Shown piece by piece: positions 1 to 7,202 of a stretch of 17,845 bases of DNA (the stretch's first letter is position 1; every line of letters starts with the position of its first letter). The position numbers and the translations under genes are program-made. Source of the DNA: DASXBJ01 sp036491755 (GTDB lineage: Bacteria > Chloroflexota > Dormibacteria > Dormibacterales > Dormibacteraceae); the NCBI GenBank assembly GCA_036491755.1, contig DASXBJ010000087.1, positions 1 through 17,845 on the forward strand. The letters run 5' to 3'. A model generated the notes under the pieces. The model was not told where the DNA came from. It ran no database searches and saw only the letters and a program-made list of their open reading frames with translations.

Positions 1-1
1 G

Positions 2-64
2 CGGCCGCAGCTCACGCCGGATCTTGTCGAGGCGGCCTGGCACACGCTGTTCATCACGAGCTGA
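2..64 (+). CDS. C-terminal tail of a truncated gene, product unknown
   Basis: An open frame enters from the left edge and stops at TGA 62-64, leaving about 20 residues that end in AAWHTLFITS. The sequence looks like a normal protein tail, but it is too short to assign a family. It stops 24 nt before the DinB gene on the same strand, so the two may share a transcript, although a -10-like hexamer (TATGAT, 75-80) lies between them. The reading frame is inferred only from its openness and plausible composition. Confidence 0.4.
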   Translation, partial: RPQLTPDLVEAAWHTLFITS

Positions 65-74
65 GGCGCTCTTT

Positions 75-80
75 TATGAT
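75..80 (+). promoter_or_regulatory. candidate -10 element of the DinB gene (leaderless start)
   Basis: TATGAT lies 8 nt before the ATG at 89 and there is no Shine-Dalgarno sequence between them. Transcription would begin at or next to the start codon. No good -35 is visible at 17 nt. The same arrangement recurs at four other genes in this window, which raises confidence. Confidence 0.45.
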
Positions 81-88
81 CGGATCGG

Positions 89-619
89 ATGGATACCGCG
101 ATCCTCATCGCCCTCGTCAAGTACCACGCGTCGGCGAACGATCAGATCCTCACGATCGCGGCGCGGCTCTCTGAGGAGGAGCTCCGGCGCCCCGCGGCAC
201 TCGATCACGGCAGCGCTTTCCAGACGATCCGTCACCTGGTCGACGTCGATTGGAGCTGGCGCGAGGCCTGCACTGGGCACGACGTGGGGCGGACCTACGT
301 CTGGGACCACGGCTTCGTACTCGACGACTTGCAGAGCCTCCACGCCTTCTGCCGCGAAGAGGACGCCAGGCTCAGGAATTACGTCGAGAGGCTCGATTGG
401 GGGGCGCTCAACGCGCCGCCGGTGGTGAATAAGACGCAGCTCGCGCCGGGGGAAGAGCCGCCAGCCGACCGAGGTGACCCGCCGTGGCCGAGGTGGTTGA
501 TCATCGCCCACGTCGTGAACCACGGGACCCAGCACCGGAGCGAGCTCGCCCGCTACCTCACCGACTGCGGGCATTCGCCAGGAAACCTGGACATGCTCGA
601 CGTATTCGAGCTCCCCTAG
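89..619 (+). CDS. DinB-family (DinB/YfiT-like) putative metal-dependent protein
   Basis: A 176-residue protein of the DinB/YfiT four-helix-bundle superfamily. Members bind a divalent metal through three histidines, and several act as thiol-dependent S-transferases or hydrolases; most have no proven substrate. The expected histidines are visible: H49 in the RHLVDVDWSW segment of helix 2, and H145 and H149 in HVVNHGTQHRSELARYL near the C-terminus. The length is typical of the family and there is no signal peptide, so it should be cytoplasmic. The ATG at 89 is preferred because the protein aligns with the family from its first helix. A -10-like hexamer lies just upstream and there is no ribosome binding site, consistent with a leaderless message. 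The family call is firm; the substrate is unknown. Confidence 0.85.
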   Translation: MDTAILIALVKYHASANDQILTIAARLSEEELRRPAALDHGSAFQTIRHLVDVDWSWREACTGHDVGRTYVWDHGFVLDDLQSLHAFCREEDARLRNYVERLDWGALNAPPVVNKTQLAPGEEPPADRGDPPWPRWLIIAHVVNHGTQHRSELARYLTDCGHSPGNLDMLDVFELP

Positions 620-640
620 CCCCGCCGCGCTGAGGCGGGG
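620..640 (+). terminator. GC-rich hairpin after the DinB gene, possible terminator
   Basis: CCCCGCC (620-626) pairs with GGCGGGG (634-640) around a 7-nt loop, beginning at the base after the DinB stop codon. There is no T-run immediately behind the stem, so it may be a weak terminator or an mRNA 3' end rather than a full intrinsic terminator. Confidence 0.45.
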
Positions 641-657
641 GCCTTGCAGTCGCTCGT

Positions 658-663
658 TATACT
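658..663 (+). promoter_or_regulatory. candidate -10 element for tRNA-Leu
   Basis: TATACT lies 42 nt before the mature 5' end of the tRNA, which would leave a leader of about 35 nt to be removed by RNase P. No convincing -35 is seen at standard spacing, so this rests on the -10 match and its position between the DinB hairpin and the tRNA. Confidence 0.35.
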
Positions 664-705
664 TTTCGCTCGTCCTGAGCGTGCGCCCTGCACGCGCCCG
701 GCGGA

Positions 706-791
706 GCGGCGGTGGCGGAATGGCAGACGCGCTAGTTTCAGGAGCTAGTGTCCGCAAGGACGTGGAGGTTCAACTCCTCTCCGCCGCACCA
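706..791 (+). tRNA. tRNA-Leu (anticodon CAG), CCA encoded
   Basis: A class II tRNA with a long variable arm. The acceptor stem GCGGCGG (706-712) pairs fully with CCGCCGC (781-787), followed by discriminator A788 and an encoded CCA (789-791). The anticodon arm is CTAGT (732-736), loop TTCAGGA (737-743) and GCTAG (744-748), giving anticodon CAG at 739-741, which reads CUG. The variable arm folds on TGTCC/GGACG, and the T-loop carries TTCAACT. It is an 86-nt single-copy gene lying between protein genes. All features are read directly from the sequence. Confidence 0.97.
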
Positions 792-827
792 GCGATTCGT
801 CCGGTGCCTTCGTTAACCTTACGGTCA

Positions 828-2027
828 ATGGACGAGTCGGACCGGCTCCGGCGGCTGGCCGACCTCACCGTCAAGGTCGGCGCCAACGTGCAGCCCGGCC
901 AGCTCGTGGTCGTGAACGGCGTGGTGGAATTCGCGCCCCTCATGCGCGAGATCGCGCGATCGGCCTACCGGGCCGGGGCGCGCTCTGTGCAGCCGGCCTA
1001 CATCGACCGGCACTTCACGCGCGCAGCGATCGAGCTCGGCCCTGAAACGTCGCTGGGCGAGTCGATGCCTTGGGACCTCGCGCTGCAGGACACGCTGGAG
1101 CGCGAGCGTGGATGCTTGATCAGGATCGACGGCGACTATGAACCGGAGCTCCTCTCCGACCTGCCCGGCGCCCTGGTCGGCCGCTCGGCGGCCCGCGAAT
1201 TCCGTGCGCGCTGGGGGCAGCTGGTCGGTGACCGCCTCATCAACTGGGTGATCGTCTCCTGCCCGAATCCCGAATGGGCCCGACAGGTTTTTGGGAGGCC
1301 GGATGTCGAGGCATTGTGGCAGGCGGTCGAGAAAGCGGTGCGGCTCGACCGCGCCGACCCGGTTGCCGAATGGCGGATCCACCTGGCGCGGCTCCGAGAC
1401 ATCGCCACCGCCTTGACCGAAAGACACTTCGACAGCCTCCGCTACCGGGGGCCGGGGACGGACTTCACCGTCGGCCTGCTGCCGAGCTCGATCTGGGACG
1501 GAGGAGACATCGTGACGGCTTACGGAGTGCCTCACGCGGCCAACCTTCCGACTGAAGAGGTATACACGTCACCTGACTGCCGCCGAGCCGAAGGACGTCT
1601 CCGGTCCACCAGGCCGCTCCAACTGGTCGGAACCGTTGTGCGAGACCTCGAGTTCGAGCTCCACGAGGGCCGCATCGTCAAGGTCAGCGCCAGCGTGGGA
1701 GCAGATGCCGTGCGTGGCCAGCTGGCAAGCGATCCGAACGCGACGCGACTGGGGGAGGTGTCGCTGGTCGACGGATCCTCCGAGGTCGGCAAGCTCGGCC
1801 TGACTTTCAGCAACACCCTGTTCGACGAAAACGCCACCAGCCACGCGGCCTACGGCAATGGCTTCACGTTCTGCGTCGGCGATGAGGCCGACCGCAATGC
1901 GGGTCTCAACGAGTCGGCCGTGCACACCGACTTCATGATCGGCGGCCCCGACGTCGAGATCGACGGGCGCGAGCGCACGGGCACCTGGGTTCCCGTGCTG
2001 CGGCACAACGAGTTCCAGATCGCGTAG
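828..2027 (+). CDS. M29-family metallo-aminopeptidase
   Basis: A 399-residue cytoplasmic aminopeptidase of the M29 (thermophilic aminopeptidase T/AmpS) family. These are two-metal exopeptidases that remove N-terminal residues from peptides. Candidate metal ligands are in the family's usual contexts: E244 in NLPTEEVYTSP, E310 in LGEVSLVD, H339 in ENATSHAAYGNGF, and H366 and D368 in ESAVHTDFMIG. Length is standard. The open frame extends upstream through the tRNA, but the ATG at 828 is the sensible start because homologous sequence begins there (DRLRRLADLTVKVGANVQPGQ). There is no Shine-Dalgarno sequence. TAACCT at 814-819 lies 8 nt before the ATG, so a leaderless message is possible. It converges with the next gene, with a 13-nt gap. 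Confidence 0.93.
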   Translation: MDESDRLRRLADLTVKVGANVQPGQLVVVNGVVEFAPLMREIARSAYRAGARSVQPAYIDRHFTRAAIELGPETSLGESMPWDLALQDTLERERGCLIRIDGDYEPELLSDLPGALVGRSAAREFRARWGQLVGDRLINWVIVSCPNPEWARQVFGRPDVEALWQAVEKAVRLDRADPVAEWRIHLARLRDIATALTERHFDSLRYRGPGTDFTVGLLPSSIWDGGDIVTAYGVPHAANLPTEEVYTSPDCRRAEGRLRSTRPLQLVGTVVRDLEFELHEGRIVKVSASVGADAVRGQLASDPNATRLGEVSLVDGSSEVGKLGLTFSNTLFDENATSHAAYGNGFTFCVGDEADRNAGLNESAVHTDFMIGGPDVEIDGRERTGTWVPVLRHNEFQIA

Positions 2028-2040
2028 GAGGCAACCGGGG

Positions 2041-2367
2041 TCAGCGGCTGAGGACTTTCTCGAGCTGTGACTTCCTCATTCGTGAGCGGCCCTTGACGCC
2101 GCGCTCGCGGGCCTCCTGCCGCAGCTGCGCATACGTGCGGCCGCCCGCGCCCGTGTGGGACCTGAGTCCGCCGCGGCGCCCCGACGAGATGTCGTCGATC
2201 GACAGCCGGCTCGATGTTTTGGCCTCGCCATGGCGAGCGCGCTCCTTGTTGACCGTCCGCGCGGCGATCTCCTCGGCCTTGTCCTCGCCTGAGCCGCGCT
2301 CGAGCAGGCCTTCCTTGATGTGTTCGTACTGCCGTTCTCGTTTATCGCTCCAAGCACGTTGTGGCAT
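2041..2367 (-). CDS. small 'plasmid stabilization protein'-like, Rho N-terminus-like protein
   Basis: A 108-residue highly charged protein that matches, from memory, a widespread small family annotated as plasmid stabilization protein. Its markers are the WSDKRERQYEHIKEGLLERG opening, the AEEIAARTVNKERARHGE block and the SSGRRGGLRSHTGAGGRTY segment. The C-terminal 35 residues (TYAQLRQEARERGVKGRSRMRKSQLEKVL) look like a SAP/Rho-N-type helix-hairpin nucleic-acid-binding motif. The second of two in-frame ATGs (2367) is chosen because a perfect AGGAGG (2376-2381) then sits 9 nt away; from the first ATG (2373) the gap is only 3 nt. The family name is historical. Nothing nearby is plasmid-like, and a nucleic-acid-associated stress role is only inferred. 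Confidence 0.75.
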   Translation of the reverse strand: MPQRAWSDKRERQYEHIKEGLLERGSGEDKAEEIAARTVNKERARHGEAKTSSRLSIDDISSGRRGGLRSHTGAGGRTYAQLRQEARERGVKGRSRMRKSQLEKVLSR

Positions 2368-2375
2368 GGCCATCA

Positions 2376-2381
2376 ACCTCC
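2376..2381 (-). promoter_or_regulatory. Shine-Dalgarno AGGAGG that fixes the start at 2367
   Basis: A perfect AGGAGG on the minus strand lies 9 nt before the ATG at 2367 and 3 nt before the alternative ATG at 2373. It lies within the short gap before the divergent plus-strand gene's putative start at 2383. Confidence 0.7.
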
Positions 2382-2382
2382 T

Positions 2383-2925
2383 ATGTTTCCTTCCTTGACA
2401 ACGCGCGACCAACCTCTTCGACCGACCGTTGCCGTGGCACCCGGCGCGTACGACCAGGTGCGGACGCTCTATCGCACTCTCCTGGTCTTCGCGACTGTGG
2501 GCGTGCTCATCCTCATCGTCGGCCTGGTGGAGTTCGTGTACTTCGAGCCGCCCGGCGAGGCGACCGGCACCAGGGCTCAGGTGGTCGGCGTGTTTGCCTA
2601 CGACCCGGCGACAGGCGCGACCTCCGGACGCGACGAGAGCGAGTTCGCTCGCACCCAGCAGTTCGCGGCCCTGGTCGACTGGTCGTCGCTGCCGCCCAAC
2701 ATCACGGTCGAAGCACGCTGGTATGACGCCTTCGGCGACGTGGTTGGCCGCGCCGGCCCCGGAACGCCAGGTCAGCTGGCCGGGCATCGCGTCGTGCCTG
2801 TCGTGGTGCCCCCGGGCTTCCACCACAGCCTGCCCGGCCACTACACGTTCGTGGTCGAGCGGCTCCAGGGCGGAGTGCCCGTCGAGGTGCTGGCGCGACG
2901 GATCGTGCTGGTCCGGCGAACGTGA
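2383..2925 (+). CDS. single-pass membrane protein with extracytoplasmic C-terminal domain, function unknown
   Basis: A 180-residue protein I do not recognise. A cytoplasmic N-terminus of about 31 residues (basic near the membrane: VRTLYR) leads into one hydrophobic helix, roughly residues 32-54 (TLLVFATVGVLILIVGLVEF). About 125 residues follow, rich in predicted beta strands, ending VEVLARRIVLVRRT. Positive-inside topology puts this domain outside. The stop overlaps the GTG start of the PrsW-type protease in GTGA (2922-2925), so the two are probably translationally coupled and function together. The start is uncertain. ATG 2383 is only 15 nt from the divergent gene's start and has no ribosome binding site. 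GTG 2434 would still keep the membrane helix. Confidence 0.65.
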   Translation: MFPSLTTRDQPLRPTVAVAPGAYDQVRTLYRTLLVFATVGVLILIVGLVEFVYFEPPGEATGTRAQVVGVFAYDPATGATSGRDESEFARTQQFAALVDWSSLPPNITVEARWYDAFGDVVGRAGPGTPGQLAGHRVVPVVVPPGFHHSLPGHYTFVVERLQGGVPVEVLARRIVLVRRT

Positions 2926-4298
2926 TCAACTTCACGACCCCGCCGGCGGCCAACCCACACTCGCCTCTGCGGCCGAATCGCTACGGGATCGCGATCGGCA
3001 TCGCCGCACTGGTCGTGGTCGCGCTGGTTGCCAGCTCGTTCCTCAACTACGTCTATCTCGACTCGATTCCGGGCCGTGCATCGCTGTACGGGCTCCTTGC
3101 CGTCGCGCTGATCGCCCTGGGGACGTTCATCATGGTCCGCGCCTTCAGCCGCGACCGGACGATGCGCCGCAAGCACCTGATTCGAGCAGGGGTTCTGATC
3201 GGGCTCGGAGTGCTCCTGTGGCTGCTGCTGATCGATGTGTTCGTCTTCACCCAGTCGGCCGGGCCGGGAATTGCGGCGGTCTGCGCCCTCGTATGCCTGC
3301 CCACCACGGCCTTCGGGCTGCTGGTCGTGCGTCGCATGGATCGCAACGAGAAGGAACCGTGGCGGCTCGTGCTGGTCGCTGCCGCGTGGGGCGCGATCGT
3401 CGCCACCAGCCTGGTGATCTGGGGCGAGAGCATCTGGGAGGCGACCGCGCAGCACACCCTCGTACCGGGGCCCGGCCTTGACGCGGCGACCGCGTTCATG
3501 GCGGGCGTTCTGGAGGAGCTGGCGAAGGGCACGGCGGTGGTCCTCCTCTTCCTGGTCATGCGCAACGACTTCGACGACGTGGTCGACGGAATCGTTTACG
3601 GGGCCGCAGTCGGGCTCGGCTTCAACTTCATGGAGTCGATCACGTACATGACCAACCTCTACGCCATCTTTCAGCCGGAGGGGATCGGCGGCTACGCGGC
3701 CGGGTTCCAGTGGTACGCCCGGCAGGTGCTCGGTCTCTTCTTCGGCCACGCCACGTACACGGCGTTCATCGGCGCCGGTATCGGCATCGCGCGGCAGCTG
3801 CCGAGCGTGAGGCAGAAGGGATTTGCCATCGCGAGCGGTTTCATCGTCGCCATCGCCGCCCATTTCTCATGGGACGCGTGGCTGACCTTCTTCCCCATCC
3901 AGGGCGGGCTGCTCGGCCTGGTGGAGATCCACCTGCGCACGCTGATCATGACGGGACCATACGTCGCGGCCATCCTCGCGCTGCTTCTGTTCGGGATCCG
4001 ATTCGAAGGCCAGAACCTGCGCGACCAGCTGCAGAAGGAGGCGGCGTACGGGCTGGACGCCGTCCGACCCGACGAGGTGGCCGTGCTCGCCAGTCCCTGG
4101 CAGCGGTTGAGGCAGCGGCTGGGGGCACTCAGCCGCGGCGGCATCCGCGAGTACCTGAAGGTGGCGCGACTGCAGTCGGCGCAGCTCGACCTCGCGATGG
4201 AGCGGTGGCACCGGGAGCGGCAGGAGATCGATTCGCCGCTCGAGGCCGAGGACAGGCTGCGCCAGAGGGTGATCCAGCTCCGGCACGCGCTGGCCTAG
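2922..4298 (+). CDS. PrsW-family intramembrane metalloprotease
   Basis: A 458-residue polytopic membrane protein of the PrsW (M82) family, related to CAAX/Abi-type glutamic proteases. In Bacillus subtilis PrsW cleaves the anti-sigma factor RsiW. The family motifs are present in order: EELAK at 198-202, the FDDVVDGIVYG loop at 217-227, FNFMES at 234-239, H276 in FFGHATYTAFIG, and HFSWD at 314-318. Eight or more hydrophobic segments lie between residues 21 and 360. A soluble helical tail of about 100 residues (361-458) ends in a charged region (ERWHRERQEIDSPLEAEDRLRQR). The GTG start overlaps the upstream stop by 4 nt. No sigma/anti-sigma pair is nearby, so the substrate is unknown; the coupled single-pass protein upstream is the obvious candidate partner. 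Confidence 0.9.
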   Translation: MINFTTPPAANPHSPLRPNRYGIAIGIAALVVVALVASSFLNYVYLDSIPGRASLYGLLAVALIALGTFIMVRAFSRDRTMRRKHLIRAGVLIGLGVLLWLLLIDVFVFTQSAGPGIAAVCALVCLPTTAFGLLVVRRMDRNEKEPWRLVLVAAAWGAIVATSLVIWGESIWEATAQHTLVPGPGLDAATAFMAGVLEELAKGTAVVLLFLVMRNDFDDVVDGIVYGAAVGLGFNFMESITYMTNLYAIFQPEGIGGYAAGFQWYARQVLGLFFGHATYTAFIGAGIGIARQLPSVRQKGFAIASGFIVAIAAHFSWDAWLTFFPIQGGLLGLVEIHLRTLIMTGPYVAAILALLLFGIRFEGQNLRDQLQKEAAYGLDAVRPDEVAVLASPWQRLRQRLGALSRGGIREYLKVARLQSAQLDLAMERWHRERQEIDSPLEAEDRLRQRVIQLRHALA

Positions 4299-4317
4299 AC
4301 AGCGAGACGTTCTAGGC
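4293..4317. terminator. inverted repeat spanning both stop codons of convergent genes
   Basis: GCCTAGA (4293-4299) and TCTAGGC (4311-4317) form a perfect 7-bp inverted repeat around 11 nt. Each arm contains the TAG stop of one of the two convergent genes. There is no T-run on either side, so terminator function is doubtful. Confidence 0.25.
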
Positions 4318-4848
4318 AGCCAGCCGGCCCCAGAAGGCCCGCGACAACGCGAGCGCGGCCAGTGCGGCCGCCGTGGCCCAGGTGATGGCTGAGACAACCG
4401 GATCGCTGAAATCGGTGCCGGTGAGCACCGCGTGCAGGAAGATCAATGCAAAGGCGACATAGGAGAGGCGGTGCAGCCAGGTCCACAGCGACCGGTTCAT
4501 GCGACGCCGCATCAAAGCCGCCACCGTCACCACGAGCAGCAGGTCCAGGGCCAGGGCACCCAGCCCGATGCCGAGCGTCCCGTAGGCGGAATGGAACGGC
4601 ACGAACAGGTCGATGACTCCGATTCGCGCTGTCGCGTCGAGCAGCAGCGATACCAGATGCAGCAGAGCGAGCGGTATCCACAACGCGGTCGTGTACTCGT
4701 GCAGCGACCGCACCGCGCGGTTGCTGCCCAGCCAGTCGAGCACGGCCGAGCGAAGGGCGATGCCCGTGACCACCGCGACGGCCAGGGTTGCGTAGGAGCT
4801 GAGACCGGCGACGCGCGCCATGACCCAGAAGAACTGGTCAGTGGTCAT
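4312..4848 (-). CDS. ferric reductase-like transmembrane haem protein (YedZ/MsrQ-like fold)
   Basis: A membrane protein of 178 residues with the ferric-reductase-like (FRD/YedZ-MsrQ) transmembrane fold, which carries b-type haem and moves electrons across the membrane. Numbering from the upstream GTG (4857), candidate haem histidines are H53 (RSLHEYTTALW), H67 (LALLHLVSLL), H129 (WTWLHRLSYVAFALIFLH) and H142. There are about six hydrophobic segments, and no soluble FAD/NADPH domain follows. ATG 4848 is preferred because GGAG sits 8 nt before it; GTG 4857 would add three residues. The gene overlaps the ApbE stop by 11 nt and is last in a five-gene minus-strand operon. Small FRD proteins beside ApbE commonly feed electrons to flavinylated exported domains, which is the likely role here (inference). 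Confidence 0.82.
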   Translation of the reverse strand: MTTDQFFWVMARVAGLSSYATLAVAVVTGIALRSAVLDWLGSNRAVRSLHEYTTALWIPLALLHLVSLLLDATARIGVIDLFVPFHSAYGTLGIGLGALALDLLLVVTVAALMRRRMNRSLWTWLHRLSYVAFALIFLHAVLTGTDFSDPVVSAITWATAAALAALALSRAFWGRLAA

Positions 4849-5671
4849 CTGGTCCACTCCACCACCAGGCCAGCGCGTGGGCCGCGCAGTAGGCCGGCGC
4901 GAGGTCCGGGCCGATCAGCAGCGCGGTCTTGGCGACCACCTCGGCGTCGACGCCGCTTGCCGCCACCACCGACACCTCGTCGAGACCGGTTTGCGCGGGC
5001 AGACCTGTGCGGGGATCGATGAGGTGGTGGACGCCGCCCCAGCGGCGGCGCCTGGTGCTGCTGGTCGCGGCGCCCTGGTCGCGCAGCATCAGCGTCACGC
5101 CGGCCAAGGCCACGGGCCACCCGCAGCCGTCAGGCCCGGCGCCTGTGGCATTGAGGTCTCCGCCGATGTTGGCGAGCGCATTCGGACCCAATCGCTCACA
5201 CAGGCGATCCGCCATCCAGCCCTTCGCAATTCCGCCGAGGTCCAGCGCCGAGCCGGGCTCGATCCTGGCTTCGCCGCGGCGGACGTCGAGGACGTCGGGT
5301 AGAGCGGGCGCAGGGTGTGCGGCCTCGAGCGTCGCGGTGACGGTCCCGTCGGAGAGCGGCCGCGTGTAACCGATCGCAAGCATGGATGGAAGCACGGCCA
5401 CGTTGACCAGGCCGCCGCTCTTCTCAAAAGCACCCAAGGACTCGCGAAGAAGAATCTCCAGCTCAGGGCCTACTTCGACCCATCGCCCAGCAGCCGCATT
5501 CAGCTGCGAGAGCTCGCTGTCCGGCGAGAACCGCGTCAGTCGCGCGCCGAGGCGCCGGATCCAGAACTCGCCCTCGAGCAATTCGCCGCGCGAGGCGCCG
5601 GCCGCGAAAAGGCTGCAAGTGGTGCCGAGCGCCTCGAAATGGTGCGACTCGACCCGAGGCTCAAGAGGCAT
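4838..5671 (-). CDS. apbE: FAD:protein FMN transferase (ApbE family)
   Basis: A 277-residue ApbE-family enzyme. These enzymes transfer FMN from FAD onto a threonine of exported acceptor proteins in a Mg-dependent reaction. Family motifs seen: FEALGTTCSL (12-21), TRFSPDSELSQLN (46-58), LDLGGIAKGWMAD (143-155), NIGGDLNATG (168-177), HLIDPRTGLPA (216-226), and the metal-site region SGVDAEVVAKTALLIG (239-254). It is slightly shorter than typical and has no lipoprotein signal or transmembrane start, unlike the classical periplasmic enzymes. Its site of action is therefore unclear. GGTGAG lies 8 nt before ATG 5671. The start overlaps the upstream 76-residue gene by 11 nt, and the stop overlaps the FRD gene. 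No recognisable FMN-binding acceptor domain is encoded in the window. Confidence 0.92.
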   Translation of the reverse strand: MPLEPRVESHHFEALGTTCSLFAAGASRGELLEGEFWIRRLGARLTRFSPDSELSQLNAAAGRWVEVGPELEILLRESLGAFEKSGGLVNVAVLPSMLAIGYTRPLSDGTVTATLEAAHPAPALPDVLDVRRGEARIEPGSALDLGGIAKGWMADRLCERLGPNALANIGGDLNATGAGPDGCGWPVALAGVTLMLRDQGAATSSTRRRRWGGVHHLIDPRTGLPAQTGLDEVSVVAASGVDAEVVAKTALLIGPDLAPAYCAAHALAWWWSGPDDH

Positions 5672-5891
5672 ACGTGGAGCTCACCGGCTGGACGTTGCCG
5701 GGCTGCACCGAGGGCCCCACCGTCACGGTCCCGCCACCCGCGGAAAACGCAACGCCCCTGCTCGCGCTCAAAACCGGCGGACGCAGCGGCGCCGCAGAAT
5801 TCTTGAGGTGCGAGGTCACGTAGAGAGCGGACAGCGCGGTGGCCGCAATCGTGAACGCCGTGGCGCCCACCTTCAAGAGGACGGTGCGCAC
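5661..5891 (-). CDS. 76-residue membrane-anchored or exported peptide in the ApbE operon
   Basis: A short gene placed so tightly that it is very likely real: its GTG start is 1 nt after the DUF1501 stop (5893-5895), and its end overlaps ApbE by 11 nt. Residues 1-28 form a basic start and one hydrophobic helix (MRTVLLKVGATAFTIAATAL), resembling the anchor of FMN-binding-domain proteins. About 48 low-complexity residues rich in S, V, G and P follow. The usual FMN-binding domain is absent. Residues 52-57, GGGTVT, loosely resemble the flavinylation core (S/T)GATxT with T57 as acceptor, but two positions differ. It may be a minimal or decayed acceptor, or an unrelated small membrane protein. Confidence 0.6.
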   Translation of the reverse strand: MRTVLLKVGATAFTIAATALSALYVTSHLKNSAAPLRPPVLSASRGVAFSAGGGTVTVGPSVQPGNVQPVSSTYAS

Positions 5892-5892
5892 G

Positions 5893-7191
5893 TCAGACGA
5901 CCACCGGCGCCTTGAGGAACGGCACTTTCTCGTACGTCGCGCCGAGGATCTCGCCCGCGTCAGCCCCGAGGTGTCCGCCCAGAATCTCCTGGTAGACGGA
6001 TCGGAAGTCCACGGAGTACACCTGGTTCCCGGTGGTGTCGAGATTCGTCAGGCTTGGCTCGGCTCCGTACAGGCCGCCCTGGACTGGATCGCCGATCAGT
6101 AAGAGGGGCGCCGCTGCGCCGTGATCGGTTCCGCCGCTGGCGTTCTCCTTGGGCCGCCGGCCGAACTCCGACCACGTCGCGATGAGCACCTTGTCCGCCA
6201 TGCCATGGGCCGAGAGATCCTGATAGAACGCCCCGACCGCGGTGTCGAGGTAGCGCATCAGGTCGTCGTGCCGGTTGAGCTCTGTGTAGTGAGTGTCGAA
6301 ACCGCCGAGGGTGACGTGCAGAAGCTTCACGCCGGTGCCCGTGACGATGAGCTCGGCGGCGAGCTGGAGCGCGGCCGCGAGCTGGTTCTTCGACGAGTAG
6401 ACTAGCTGCACCTTGTCTGAGTAATCGGCCATCGGTTGGTAGCTGGCCGATGAAGTGCGCAGCGTCGCCATGGTCTCGGTCGCGGTGGCGATGGCGGTGT
6501 CGAACAGTGCGCCGTAGATGCCGGGCGTGCCCTTGTACAGGGCTCCCACCGCAGCCTCGACCTCGCTGCCGCCCGTGAACCCGAATGTCTTCTGGTTCTG
6601 GATCACTGTCATGGTCGCCTGCAGGTCACGCAGCGCCCCGGGCACATCGGTCGCTCCGCACGCGCAGCCGGTCAGAGGGTGGCCGTTGGAGTCGTACGAC
6701 GTCGCGAGGGTGCGGCCCAGCCAGCCGTCGACCTGCCGCCGCGTCGGGTCGCCCGTCTCCCAGATGCGGATCGACTCGAAGTGCGAGAAGGTCGGGTTGG
6801 GGTAGCCCACGCCCTGCACGATCGCCACCTTGCCGCCGTCCCAAAGCTTCTTGATGCCGCCGAGGTTGTGGTTCAGGCCGTAGTCGTTGTTCAGCGGCAG
6901 CGCCTGGGACACCATCGGGCCTGCGAGCTTCGGCCGCAGGTCATGCAGGGTCGGGTCCGAAAGCGGTACGAGCGTGCGCAGGCCGTCGTTGCCACCGGCG
7001 AGCTGGATCATGACCAGGACGTTGTCGTTGGTGAGTCCGCCCTGCTTGGCCGCGTAAACGGCCCGCGCGAACGCGTCAGGCACGGCGGCGTAGCCCGCCG
7101 CCAGCCCCGCTGCGCCGGCTCCGAAGACCAGGCCGGCTTTCAGGAAATCCCGGCGCTTCAGCTGGTTGATCCCTATGTCGTTGCTGCTCAT
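5893..7191 (-). CDS. DUF1501 Tat-exported protein
   Basis: A 432-residue DUF1501 protein, a family in the alkaline phosphatase/sulfatase-like fold group with no agreed biochemical function. A twin-arginine signal is clear: KRRDFLKAG at 12-20, then the hydrophobic stretch LVFGAGAAGLAAGYA. Family motifs: QLAGGNDGLRTLVP (63-76), LNHNLGGIKKLWDGGKVAIV (106-125), GVGYPNPTFSHFES (127-140), GGFDTH (296-301), WSEFGRRPKENASGGTDHG (340-358). The last is typical of metal-ligand loops in this clan. The frame is open further upstream, but ATG 7191 puts the Tat motif at the N-terminus and has AGGTGA about 7 nt before it. It lies 11 nt downstream of the DUF1800 stop, the usual partner gene. Confidence 0.92.
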   Translation of the reverse strand: MSSNDIGINQLKRRDFLKAGLVFGAGAAGLAAGYAAVPDAFARAVYAAKQGGLTNDNVLVMIQLAGGNDGLRTLVPLSDPTLHDLRPKLAGPMVSQALPLNNDYGLNHNLGGIKKLWDGGKVAIVQGVGYPNPTFSHFESIRIWETGDPTRRQVDGWLGRTLATSYDSNGHPLTGCACGATDVPGALRDLQATMTVIQNQKTFGFTGGSEVEAAVGALYKGTPGIYGALFDTAIATATETMATLRTSSASYQPMADYSDKVQLVYSSKNQLAAALQLAAELIVTGTGVKLLHVTLGGFDTHYTELNRHDDLMRYLDTAVGAFYQDLSAHGMADKVLIATWSEFGRRPKENASGGTDHGAAAPLLLIGDPVQGGLYGAEPSLTNLDTTGNQVYSVDFRSVYQEILGGHLGADAGEILGATYEKVPFLKAPVVV

Positions 7192-7202
7192 CTCTGATTC
7201 AC

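Noticed and set aside
681..827. Upstream extension of the aminopeptidase reading frame
   Set aside because: It runs through the whole tRNA-Leu gene; homologous protein sequence begins only at ATG 828.
2041..2367. Plasmid or toxin-antitoxin element suggested by the 'plasmid stabilization' family name
   Set aside because: There is no partner toxin, replication or partition gene nearby; surrounding genes are chromosomal housekeeping types, and the name is historical.
2841..3863. 340-codon minus-strand frame rich in D, H, Q and R
   Set aside because: Antisense shadow of the PrsW membrane segments; hydrophobic codons read backwards give this composition.
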